From Scedosporium boydii (lineage: Eukaryota; Ascomycota; Sordariomycetes; Microascales; Microascaceae), in assembly GCA_002221725.1 (NCBI GenBank), contig NJFT01000048.1, positions 1 through 64,000 of the forward strand: DNA of 64,000 bases, given 5' to 3'. Positions within the stretch are counted from its first letter, which is position 1. Every line of letters begins with the position of its first letter. The notes below the pieces were generated by a model. The model did not search any database. It was not told the DNA's origin and worked only from the letters and a program-made list of their open reading frames with translations. Below are positions 20,263 through 31,759 of the stretch, piece after piece. A program made the translations under genes and the position numbers.

Positions 20263-23200
20263 TGAAATTGTCGCTCGTAACGCCTCGAAGCTGAGTGGGA
20301 GGCTGCATATCAAGAGCGACAACATCTGGGAGCAGCACGAAGTTGAAAAGACATGACTCCCCCACGTTCCTTTAGCCTTAGAAGTCCGTATCCGTATGAT
20401 CCGGTTGGCTCACTCCGTCAAGGAAATGGGCTAGCGGGACGCGACAGCGGGAGTAGATAGATGCATGGAGGCCTGGGTGCCTGTGAGGTGGCATGGGCTT
20501 GGGCGCCTTGAGTGAATCTCCGAATCAAATCATCTGCATCGTTCAGATGGACCCTAAGACACCATGGTAGAGAGCTCACATTCAACGATGCCTACGTAGA
20601 GCTGGAGTCTCGGCTTATTTGTTCATCCCTTATCCGCAAGAAGTACTCCGTAGATCAAGAGACCTTGAGATTCCGTAGGCTCCCTCCATCCTAACAAGCT
20701 AGGTGAGGGTCTCAACTCGCCCAGCGCTGGAATTTCAGACGACTCGGCCCTTCAACCTGTCGGGAGAAACCGAAAGACCGGGGCTCCCGAAAGACAGTTT
20801 CTGCTCTTGAGACCCGTAAAAAAACAATGTCTCTGGGCTTCAGGCGTACTTGATTCGAGTTAGAGGGATCATTCGGATACTTAAATGTCCTGCAGGGTCC
20901 GAATCGTCAGTCTGCGACGGAGACCCGCTCCACTCCTTTGCAACTGACTGCATGGCGGCCGTTTGGGGAGTCGGGGACGACATGTTGCGGCTGCTGCGGA
21001 TTATCAGATGGCGCAGGATGACATGCCGCCCGCGGGGGACGATCCAGATGCCGCCATTAAGGTCAGGAATCTCCGGATGTGCGATGACTATCCATAGATA
21101 GTGAAGCGTAGAGCTCCATCTGAAAGTTCTCGAGTCTCAGGCCCTCTCAGTCTGGACCAAACAGCTAACGCGAGCAGGAAACACCACCAGGGTCTCCAAA
21201 CATCGATTCCCCTACCAAGTAAACATTCGCCCGACTGACGTTCAACAACCGAGAGACAGGCCACGGAAAGGATTCTCTTCCGAAACTAGCTGAACCCCGC
21301 ATCTAGGGCACAACGAGAGGCCCGCAGCTCCGTAGTATCTCTCAGCACCACAAATCGCCTCACCGACGCTAAATGACAGCTGATATCAAACCCTCTGTTT
21401 CAAATTTTTGTGGCGACCTCGATCACTTACACCCGGCGAGAGAGAGAGAAGAAAATATTTTACGCCCGTTTTCAAGACCGTGTCGTTGTTTTCTGTTTAA
21501 TAAACTTGGCGGCTCTCAGCGTTATGGTTGGACGCTAGACCATCAGATCTGATCTGATAAAAGCGCGCAAGGGGGAGGGCCTGACCCGGAGAATGCTGGT
21601 CGCGATGGGGGACACTGGACAAGACCCACTAGAGGTCTCATTGGCGGAGAGCTATCCGGGCTGCGACATTGAGTCGGCGAGAAAGTATCAGGAACAGCTG
21701 TTATTGAATTCTCTTTTTCTTGTTTTGTTTAAACCCGGGAACGAACTGTCATCCTTGCAAACCGTCTCATCTCATGAAACAGTTTCTTTGTTTCTCAGGC
21801 AAAAATCCTCCAAGAAGTGGAGAACGGAAAAGTCAAGTGTCAAGTATTAACTTGAGCATTCCGCCCCTCCATGAGATCAGATGAGATGAGAATTATGGAC
21901 AAGGAGGCAAAATGCAGGCAGGGCAGTTATTGCCGGTTATTATTCCCCTCCCGAAATATTATTGTGAGCACATACCCGGGAATAAGTGAGGATAGTAGAC
22001 GATCCTATTCGGGGGCGGGTGCGGGGAGGATGCTACTGGGGATCAGATGGGAAGGAGATCGAATGCTGTGGTATACTATTTCATACATGACGAGCATAGA
22101 ATCCTTCGATGCCTGCAAATCGGGAGTAGCGGTCGATGAAATGCGAAACAGCCTGGGTTGGGTAGCATCAATCTGGATATTGATGAGATATTAGCAAGTT
22201 GAGAACTCTTGCTACTTGGTACATGCAGACACTTTAATATTCGCCAACAAGGAAAATAACAAAATGCAGCTCTAGACATGCACGGGTGACGGCATGCAAA
22301 AGACGGGATCCAAGTTCCCAGGTGACTGCCAGTGGAGAAGGCGATATTGGTGATAGTAATTCTACCCAATCCATTCCAGGTATGTGACCCATACATGAAA
22401 TGGAGGGTTCGGCATTTCTTGGATGGGTTTCTTCCAATGAGAAAATACTCGGTCGCTTAGATTTGATATCACAATCTATGAAGATGGGCTCTGGTATCCG
22501 TTGTCCTTCATGTTGGTTGATTGGCCTTCGCATTAAATTGTCAAATGGCATCAGCAGTGTTACAGCATATCCCCAAGTCCCGCGAAGAGGCAGTAAGACA
22601 TTCATCCCCCAAGAAGATGTAGCATTTGTGACATTCTCATGAAAGACTTCCCTCATCCATAATCAAGTGACGCAGGGCAGGCATGATGCTTCAAACAACG
22701 TACCCGAGGAAATGGAACAGCTTGCCGGCCAGGTGAGCTAACTCCTTGCTCCATTGTCTCACCATCTGTGGGCTCATTGGAATTTTTTGAGATTAGGCCG
22801 CTCAAGGCATTCCCAACTTTGCTTTTTTAACCCCGCTTCGCGTGTTTCGGAAAGGATCTAGAGAAGGAACAAAAGGGAAACAGAAAACATAGGGGACGTG
22901 ATCACCCGATAGGAAAAGTGAGAGACAATGCGAGGCTTTTTTTGTGATGCATCAGGCAGGAAAGCAAGAAACAAGAAACTACTGCCTGCCGGTCGTGAGC
23001 CTAACGCCACGCACTTATACCGCCAACCCAGGTTCCTGGAAAATCGGAGCACCGTGATGGGTCCACGTCTGTCTGACGTGGTCTTCGATCCCGTAGCCTG
23101 AACAAGCTAACTTTCCTCTTGCGTGCATGCAGTATTAGAACGAGCAGCTGGATAATAAGTTTTGAGCAGGAAGAGCCCCGAATGTCTTGTCCAATGTCTG

Positions 23201-26200
23201 AGATCTGAGAGAGACAGGGGCAGCAGTGGCAACAGGAAGGGATACAGGCTTGTAAATCGCCCAGCACGCCTCGCGAAAGAATGTGCCAGGGCATCAGACG
23301 GCATCGTAAACTTAACCTCATCGGCAAGGAGTCGTGAAACCAACGAAGTTTATACAAGTCGATGGAAAGTATCGGCCTGCGAGTTGACGCCGCAAACACC
23401 GAGCACCGTGCTATGGAATCATTGATAATACAAACGAACGGAGCGCTTTGTGCACCAGTATCGGCGAGTCCAGGCGGCGGGAAGTTCCAAGGGCGCTGTC
23501 GTCAGCGCCGAGGCTCAAAGTCCTCGGCGCTTCGACTGAACAAGCCAGAAGCGCCGTGGTTTCAAAGTCGGTCATTAGAGACCACTCGGAGGACCGGCGT
23601 CCTTAGACATGGTGGATACCCTGAACCGCAGTGGGATAATAAGGGTTCCCATAAAAATGAGATGACAGAGTTTCGAGACAAATTGGAACAGCGGCAGCTA
23701 GGGTGAGTTGCTCCAATTTTCAGACGAGTGTTTGCGAATTTTCTATGATGGATGATGCCTCGAAATGAGAGGCTCATTTTCCATAAAATCCTTCATCCTC
23801 GCGGACCAGGGTTTCCTGTGTTATCGTATCCCTGGCCCGGCGTACTGGGGGGCAACGACAAGGAAGCACAGCGGGATCGTGGGATCGTGGATCAGCCAAC
23901 GCTAAAAATCATCAGAGAAAGGGAGGAACGCCCACACTAGTCTGGGCTGTCGATTGACTCTGGAGACAGCGAAATTAGAGCTGTTTCAGGATCAACTGGG
24001 ATGATCTGCACTTGTGTGGGGAAATTCGCTGGTGGACTTTGGGAGATGGTCGCTCCTTCTCCCATTGGTTCATAGTGTTCCTGTTCTGCAAGGAACCGGC
24101 CCAGATCATTGGATGGAATCATGATGAAGGCCTAATTTGGCCCCTTCCGTCCCTGGATTGGCGGTTCAGAATGGAAGGAGAAGGAGGCAGGGGGTGTCTG
24201 GCAAAATTAATGAGGGGTGGCTGCATCGAGATGACCACACCGACACTAAAATCAGGGGGAAAGCGCCAGAGACTTCGTTGTCCGAAAGGAATGGAAATGT
24301 CCCATTTCGAGACGAAGGTCCCATTTCTAGGGGCATCCTGGCTCATTTTATCACAGTTGATATCGCTGCCCATATCGGGAGTGTGCCTTGGGTTCATAGA
24401 ATTGACGTCCTTTTCCCTATTCAATGTGTTAAAAGGTTGCTGTCCAGGGCTCACATCCTTCAATTACGCATTTACATTGCCAGCATCAGAAGTATCAAAA
24501 TTTCGTCGAATCCATGAGATGAGAAGATGCCAGGACCGGTGTAGATTTGGATGTCTGCCTCATGCCGACGCTAAAATTCTCACTTCAGCAGGATCTCCTT
24601 CGTACGCAGCGATGGATCAATATGCTCAATGTCCTTCGTCAGCGTTGACTTAGCACTTTCCCCAATTAAACCCACTCCAGGGGTTTCTAATCGGCTGTTG
24701 CTGTTGGGTGAACATGATTGCCCCTTCCTTCGTCCGTGCCGTCTCTTGAATTGGAGGGGAATTTTAAGGAAGATGGACCCGGTTCGTCTGGTAATTGTCG
24801 AGATGGGTAGAGATTGCCAATTTTACAGCGAGCAGAGACCCGTTGGTTTAGACTCAAATGCCCTTGTATTCGCACACTCGGAATCGCCCTACCAGTACAT
24901 CAATAGACTGGGCGGTATATGCGCACTGGGGAGCGGTCAGGGGTTGGATTGCATGCAGGTACCATTGAGCATTGGGCAATTCACGATGTTGCCTCAATCA
25001 ATTCGTACTTGCGAAGTAGTCTTGCCTGATGGACACATTATTACTGAAGCATTCAGACCACCTGTTCTACTATCATAACCAAAGACTCCTCCATTCGTTT
25101 TCAGCACCCCAAAGGCGAGAAAGGGGTCCTTGCGAAGCTGCTATGTCAAGTGCGATCCGGACTCGGACACACCTGCACTATTGACACTGCCAAGCATAAA
25201 TCCAAGACGCGAGATCAACATAGGGTCCGAGATATTCAGGACAAAATAACTTCAAGACCAGTTTCCTTCGTGGTATAATACTTCGGACGAGTCAACGGGC
25301 TAGTAATACTCTGGGAAGGGTTCAATGTTGCCCCTCTACGAAGCAAAACCCTGGTGCTGGCGCTTGATCAAGTCCCACGCTCGATTTCCAAGGGTGTGTC
25401 TCCCTTTCCACGACCCTTTCATCAAAGGTCCTAGCGCCCTAAGCTTTAAGGTACAAAGTAGACATGACCAGAGGATCGTAGAAGTAATTGTTGCTGACAA
25501 TGCTCCTTCATTTTCTGAAAAGAATGTAGTATCTACTTAATTCTGGTAACAAATATAAACAGTTCTAAAGTATAATATACTCGAGGGTGTAGCCGTACGC
25601 CCCATTTCCGAATCCACACCCCATGGCCAACAATGTTAGTTCAAAGTACTTGGTCCCTGTCCCTGTTCCAGCCCGTGTTGTGCCTTCCATGTCGTCTTTT
25701 CTGGACGGACCCCAGCAACCTTGAACCCCCTCCAATAGTCCCGGACTGGACACCGCACCTCTCTCCTCAAATACTAAACGGGCCTGAGACCGCCTCGACC
25801 GACCTACTTTTTGTCTCTTCTTCTCTTCTCTCCTCCAACCGTCTGGTTTTCCCTTCCCGTGGTCCTCACACGCCAATATTCTTTTTTGTGTCCCGTCAAG
25901 TCACTCCTTTCTTAGACAGGCACAGTCCACTCCTTTTTATATTCGCTTCGTCTCCCACCCCTCCGTATCCCTCTCGCCGGCTTTTTCGAGTTGAACAAGG
26001 CACTCCCGACTTCGGTGTAGTCAAAAGACAAGGCAGGATCTAGCATCCCCAGTGATATCGGAGCCCGGAGCCTTCCCTTCCACAATCATATATCCACGAC
26101 TTCAGTCGAACCTCCAAACGACCAAGGTACCTTGAAGGACCTGTCATTTTCTGTGATATCAGCAGTGCTGTCGATCCCCAGCTGGAACTGAAAGCAAACC

Positions 26201-26492
26201 GTGCGACTCCAATTCGCCGAGCATCCCTTTTACGTCAGGACAAAGACTTCATCCGACTTAACTTCGAACATTATCAAAGGTAAGCCGGCAATGGAGTAGA
26301 CGTCGTGCGGAGGACGTGTGGAACAGGACATTCAAGCCTGGCGGGGACAAGCAACCGGTCAAATTATAGAATTGTGTCGAGGGCTTGATTGACCTCGGCA
26401 GATGTGATGGGGAGAGCGCAAATATACGAATGTGAGAGGGAAATACTCACATACGGAAACAGGTTTATATATCGGACCCAAAATCGTTCAAG
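18686..26492. other. 7.8-kb gene-poor region
   Basis: No gene could be supported. Reading frames up to about 210 codons exist (for example 24012-24653 and 24629-25078 on plus, 23001-23399 on minus), but they show no motif, plausible splice partner or codon bias. A 61-nt CT microsatellite lies at 20197-20257. The last 0.9 kb (25600-26490) is pyrimidine-rich and is the likely promoter and leader of the CAP-protein gene. I saw no transposon protein fragments or terminal repeats, although old degraded elements cannot be excluded by eye. Confidence 0.45.
20197..20257. repeat. CT dinucleotide microsatellite
   Basis: Thirty uninterrupted CT units plus a final C. On the opposite strand it gives an artificial Arg-Glu repeat reading frame that should not be annotated as protein. 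Confidence 0.95.
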
Positions 26493-27403
26493 ATGAAGGC
26501 TTCTCTCGCTCTTGCCGTGGCCAATGCCATGCTTGCTCTCGCCAGCCCCGTCCACAAGCGTCTCTACGTCACCGATCTCGACATTAAGACCGTCACGGTC
26601 TTCGTCTACCCCGACGGTTCCCCTGCTACTCACCTTGGCCCTCAGCCCACCGACAAGGCTTTCGCAGTCTTCAAGAACGTCGCCAACCCCCAACCTACCC
26701 CCGAGACCCCTGTCGAGCAGCCCGCCCAGCAACCCGCCGCCGAGCAGCCCCAGGCGCAGCCCGTCCAGGCTGCTCCTGCTGGCAGCGCCCAGGAAGCCTC
26801 GCTCAATGCCCACAACGTCCACCGCTCCAACCACTCCGCCCCCGCCGTGACCTGGGATAGCAATCTTGCTTCGTACGCCCAGCAGCTCGCCAACACTTGC
26901 AACTACGGCCATGACGTGTAAGCCATCCTGCTCCCTCCGCTTTTCCCCATCCTCGGGCAGAAGCTAACTTGTATCTAGTAAAATCGGTGGCGGTGGCTAT
27001 GGCCAGAACATTGCCATGTCCGCATCTACTGGCGATCTCCCTGGTGATGCCGATGCCCTCCAGCGCGCCATCACTGGTCTCTGGTACAACGACGAGTTCA
27101 ACTGGTACCCCAGCTTCGGTGCCAACCCCGACATGACCAACTTCGAGAAGTGGGGCCACCTTTCTCAGATTGTCTGGGCCAGCACCACGACCATCGGCTG
27201 CGCTATCTCCTACTGCGAACCCGGCCAGCTCGCTAGTGGCATGCGTGGCTGGTTCGCCGTCTGCAACTACGGCCCTGCTGGTATGCATATCCTCGGTGAC
27301 TAGTATTTGGAAATTATCTCTAACTCGTTTGATAGGAAACGTTCCTGGCGCGTACGCCCAGAACGTCAAGGTTCCCCTCGGTAACCCTACCGTCCTCGCG
27401 TAA
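26493..27403 (+). CDS. Secreted CAP/PR-1-like protein (Pry family)
   Basis: Three exons (26493-26917, 26979-27280, 27336-27403) give 264 residues; the introns are 61 and 55 bp. The start MKASLALAVANAMLALASPV is a signal peptide. A Pro/Gln/Ala-rich linker follows at about residues 70-110 (TPETPVEQPAQQPAAEQP). The CAP domain begins EASLNAHNVHRSNHSAPAVT and has CNYGHDV, GGGYGQNIA, HLSQIVWASTTTIGCAISYC and WFAVCNYGPAGN, the last two being CAP signature regions. The His pair and acidic residues expected in the CAP cavity appear present (HNVHR, FEKWGHLSQ). Fungal Pry proteins bind sterols and fatty acids outside the cell, and some act in host interaction. The gene stands alone in a gene-poor region, a common setting for secreted accessory proteins. 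Confidence 0.9.
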
Positions 27404-28300
27404 GAAGGAGCATTTCATGGAAGAAATACAAAAAATGAACGAAAGTAGGCATTGGAGGGTCTTCCAATGCCTACGCAGATCGGTGGCACATGAACCGGTC
27501 TCCCTGAATGCTAAAAGGCCTCTTGTTATGATGTTCACTTCTGAGATGTAGTTTACGTACATGCCGTACTTAGCGACGTCGCATTTTTTCGCTTCTTCCG
27601 CTTTTACATGCTTCGTCCAACTTTTTTGCTGTTTGCTCGGCGGTGAGCCCATCAAGGGTGGTCGAAACAATGTGTGGCACACATGAATGTTGCCCGTGAT
27701 AAAAAGGAGGGGACGAGGCTATTGCTTCGACCCTGAACCTTTTTTCTATTTCTTTTCGTTGTCTACGGACCCCTTTTATCATTTTTTTCTTTTTTCACAA
27801 TTGCATCTTGCATTTTATCAGATTTGATGTCTGCATATTTCTTTGTTCCAGCTGGTTCATGGGTTTAAAAAGGTTTTGAGATTTAAAAATGGGAGTGTTT
27901 GGAGTTTTTATTGCATATGAGTTGTGGTGTCGTATGGATCGTGAAGCTGTCCGAGGCAAGGTATTAATCGTATCGTAAGAAAGTAAGGGCGAAGGGTAAG
28001 ATGGTGTAGAGATCGTGACGCACATTTATGATGGCCTGGAGTTCGATTTGGAGGATCCCGAATGTGTTGCCTCGAAGCATCACGTCGCATTAAAAAATGG
28101 AGGGAGACATCCAACAGTTTCTCCGAGCCGGACTCGGCCTCTTCCGGCTCCGTTTCTCCCACCGACGCCGGAAACAAGCCCCGGCGACTACGAAGTGGTT
28201 TCTAAATTCTTAGCGGGAATGTTCAATCCTCTTATCGGCTGGGGACAATCATATCAGCGACCCTAGGTGTAAAAACGAGCTTGGGGTTCATTGCCAGTTC

Positions 28301-28335
<35 letters not shown>

Positions 28336-30317
28336 AAAACTTCCAGTCGTGAAGGCTTAGTCCAAGTATATCTGGTTCTTCCGAGAGGCCGATTCTCTCA
28401 TCGTTGAATACTCTTTTTCCCATTCGGACGCTCGAGGGAGTGAAGAAATCGATGACTGGTTGGTGGTTGCAACGGCGGCAAGTGCGAGTTCTAATGAAAA
28501 CCAAGTTGTAAATCACCGAGAAATGTTGCTGCTTTGGGCAGGGGGTGTGCTGTGATGAACCTCATCGTCGAATATATGGGCGGGAGTTGCACAGGTATCC
28601 TAGTTGCCCAGTGACTCCCCGCACTGGTTCTAGTTAAACCGTGCCAGGGAAGGAAAAGGAAAAGGGAAAGGTCGAATGGCGAGAGCGGCCGACAAGGCGC
28701 AACGGTTCTTTGGTTATACCCTTGAGATGATGTAAAGGCTGTCTCAGGCGGTGCTTGGAGGCTCACAGGAGCGTGCCCACGTCGGTCACTAGAAAGGTTC
28801 TGCACAACAGTCCCATACTGCTGTGCTGAATTGGAGAAAGTGGTGGGAGCATAACGGCTTGGCAACTCTTGGAGCACATCAGCAGAAGCGATTATCCCTT
28901 GGTCTCTCCAGGATAAGCATCCGCAGTGACAGGATCAAGGATGCCGCAGGGTAAGCATCCTATCGCTCGTTACACGACGTCCCTCCAATACCAAGGGCGA
29001 AGGAACATTCCAGGACGACGCGGGAAAATCGGCCGATTCTGCAGGGTTGGAACTCCAGAATGGTTGTTGTCTTGAGGGTAAGGATGACTTGAATACTCGA
29101 AAAGTTGGGTTCTTTATTATTACTCCATTGACGGCAGGTCGGAGCAGTCAATTTGACCGTTTCATCCGCCATCAACCAGTTCATTGGTCGCCGATGCGCC
29201 AGAGTCCCCGATGGCCGGGGTCTTCACTCCGGCGATGTCAAGCCACCATCAACCGGGACGTACGTCGTTTATGTCGCGCTCCATTCCCTCACCTGGACCT
29301 AGCATATACAACTGGCTTGAAGCCCGACTTGGCGCAGATTGACAGCGTCGATAATTTTTTTTGTATTGCTCATGTCGCGCCACGGGGCTATTATTAGAGA
29401 ATAATGATGCATCTAACCAATAAGTTTTCCCTCTCTCGTCTAGGCTAAGAGAGAAAAAAAAACCGAGCCATACGAAGATGTTGTTGGGCATAAAAAGGGC
29501 TGTAAAACTGGTGATGCAAGTCGGAGCTGCGGGCTGATAGTCCATCCGAGAAGGAGTGGGGAGTCGCTCCGTGGGGGCCATTTTTCCCCCCAGACTCGGG
29601 GCATTCCTGTCTTTCGTTTTCCAGTTTTTAATCTATTACTCCCTTGAAATCGGGATTTCACCACAGCTTGGCGCTTGTGAATGGAAGGAAGGGAAGCAGC
29701 TGGTAAAGTGGTATTTGAGTGGGCTTATATGGTGAGATTCCGGGCAGGATGAGGCTGGGCAGGATGGGGACAGCTGACCTCGACAAACAAACTCGGGGTT
29801 AGTATTATTCCTTGTGGAACCGAGGCTTGGTATGGGGTCCATGCCTTTGGGATCTTAGCCAAGATGAGGGATGAGTGTTAATGAAGGTTGCAACGCACCC
29901 ATATATGGACCAACTTTCCTCTCGGCGTAGAGCAATGGGCCGTCTTTTCTTTCTTCACATACTAGTACACATTGCAGACTCCGGAGCCATATTATCTCCG
30001 AGTGGAGGGGGCATAACGCGATCGAGGAGAGTGGAAACGACTTAGACGCTTACAAGCATCAGCATTGGTGGTGATCCGCGCATACAACACCATCCCCGCC
30101 CATGCAGACTGGCTGGATGCTTATGCTTTTAATACGGTTGAGATTGTCGATCATATAGTTTTCGACTTTGTGCCCTTAATAATCTCGAGGTTGCAAACCG
30201 GATACTATAAGTTAAAAGGTTCATCTCCTGCGTTTTTGTGCGTAGGCCAAGAACGTTCTGCGCTTCCGCCCAAATCTGTTTACACACTTTTTTTTTTGGC
30301 GCTCTTACAGCCTCAAC
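27404..30317. other. 2.9-kb stretch without recognisable gene
   Basis: Only short frames without motifs occur. It includes a 27-nt T homopolymer at 28305-28331. The last few hundred bases are the likely promoter and leader of the DUF3237-like gene. Confidence 0.45.
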
Positions 30318-31363
30318 ATGACCACCTCATCTCCATACTCCAGCCGAGTAACCAAACGCAAAGACGGACGAACAAAACCTACCAGCGACTGGGAAACCAA
30401 CTGGCTCATCACAATATCCGCCGACTTCAGCAAGCTTCCCGACGCCTCTCGGGCCCGCCACCACGACGGCTGGCAAACTATGACCAGTCCCGTATCCGAG
30501 GTGATGGAGGATGCGCCTCCATCTCACATCCCCACGCCGCCCCCGTCATCGATGGCGTCCACGGCACACGATGTCGAAATGGAAACGATCATGAGGGCTA
30601 GGCTGGGCGTGCCGTACCCGGAGATGTTGTTGCCGATTCCGACTTTGGAGCTTGACTTTCGGTTGGCTGTGAAGTTGAGGAAAGCTCGGTGTATGGTTAA
30701 CTCGGGCGACGGAGCTGCGAAGGAGTTAACCGTTGTGGAGAGTGGGACGTGGGCCGGATCATTCGGGAAGGGGGTAGTTAGAGTGAGTGTTCCCTCCCTC
30801 TTTGGTGAGAATGCGGAAAGAGAGCTTTAAGTCGGCGTACACCTCTTAATGAATGATAGTTGGAGTTTGCTAACGGGGAAGACGTAGGTCGGCGGGCATG
30901 ACTTACAACCTTCACAGCTTGCCGAGAAGACGAGGGCGAGACTCGACACCGCTTTTGAGCTTGTCACGGACGACGAGCCACCTGCCAAGTAAGTTTATAA
31001 TACCTCTGGAGATAAATGGAGATGATAAATATCCCTCTTTATCCTGGCTAACGAATTTGGCAGGTTGGAGTTGCGCACGCGAGGCTACATCTCCTATCTT
31101 CCCGGCGCCCTAGAGACTATCCTTCAAGGAAACATCGACGACACGAAGAGCTACACTTTCCGCATGGTCATGTCACTTCGGACGCAGGATCCGAGATATG
31201 CTGAGACTGTAAACCTGGGATTGTGGATTGGATCCGGAGTATGGAAGGACGATGAGCTGATATTGGAGTGAGATGCTTTTCTTTTTGGCCCCCTTTGTTG
31301 GTCTTCCCTCCTTGGCTGTCTGTTAAACTGACTTTTATCTGCAGCTCATATCGAGTCTCTTAA
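30318..31363 (+). CDS. DUF3237 (UPF0311)-like protein
   Basis: Four exons (30318-30782, 30888-30988, 31064-31267, 31345-31363) give 262 residues. The donors are GTGAGT, GTAAGT and GTGAGA, with AG acceptors. The first 100 residues are polar and probably disordered (PPSHIPTPPPSSMASTAHD). The folded part begins LLPIPTLELDFRLAVKLRKA, then GTWAGSFGKGVVRVGGHDLQ. The C-terminal block LELRTRGYISYLP, TFRMVMSLRTQDPRYAETVN and LGLWIGSGVWKDDELILD with final YRVS resembles the DUF3237 beta-barrel family (TRG, D.RY..LN and terminal YRV elements). No catalytic function is established for the family. The tiny last exon restores the conserved YRV terminus, which supports the model. Convergent with the ABC transporter. 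Confidence 0.7.
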
Positions 31364-31759
31364 TGCCGTTTCTTGTTTATCCTTTATAGTTTTGCATAGC
31401 AGAGGTGTCCGGAGTTGGTGTCGAGATATCTTCACGAACTCTTCTTCCGGTCTACATACCAAGAAAGTCATCTTCCATCCTGAGTCGGGCACCTTTTCCC
31501 GCTTGGAGAAAATGTTTTTATCGGAACAAAGCATTTGTTTTTATATTGCTAGTTGGAAAAGTCGTCAATTCGTTTGAAATGTTTCTATCGCATCCAAACA
31601 TTCCCATCCTGTCTCCCTGAGACTCTCCTCCCCAGAATGCAACTTATTCCCTTTCCTCTTACACTTTTATGCTGATATGAATTTCTTTCCTTTCCATTTT
31701 CATGTAAAATCAATCACACATCCTGTCGTCGAGGAGCACCAACGCTAGAATGTTCCACC
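31364..31759. other. Convergent 3' region between DUF3237-like gene and ABC transporter
   Basis: 396 bp of non-coding sequence with AT-rich patches (for example 31500-31570) suitable as 3' untranslated sequence for the two convergent genes. Confidence 0.4.

Noticed and set aside
20018..20365. Reading frame with a long Arg-Glu repeat
   Set aside because: The repeat is the translation of the CT microsatellite and there is no other protein signal.
24629..25078. 149-codon plus-strand frame in the gene-poor region
   Set aside because: No recognisable motif, no splice partners and no codon bias; a chance frame is more likely.
30065..30601. 178-codon plus-strand frame overlapping the DUF3237-like gene
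   Set aside because: It uses a different frame from the one that continues through the splice sites into the family motifs, so it is a shadow frame.
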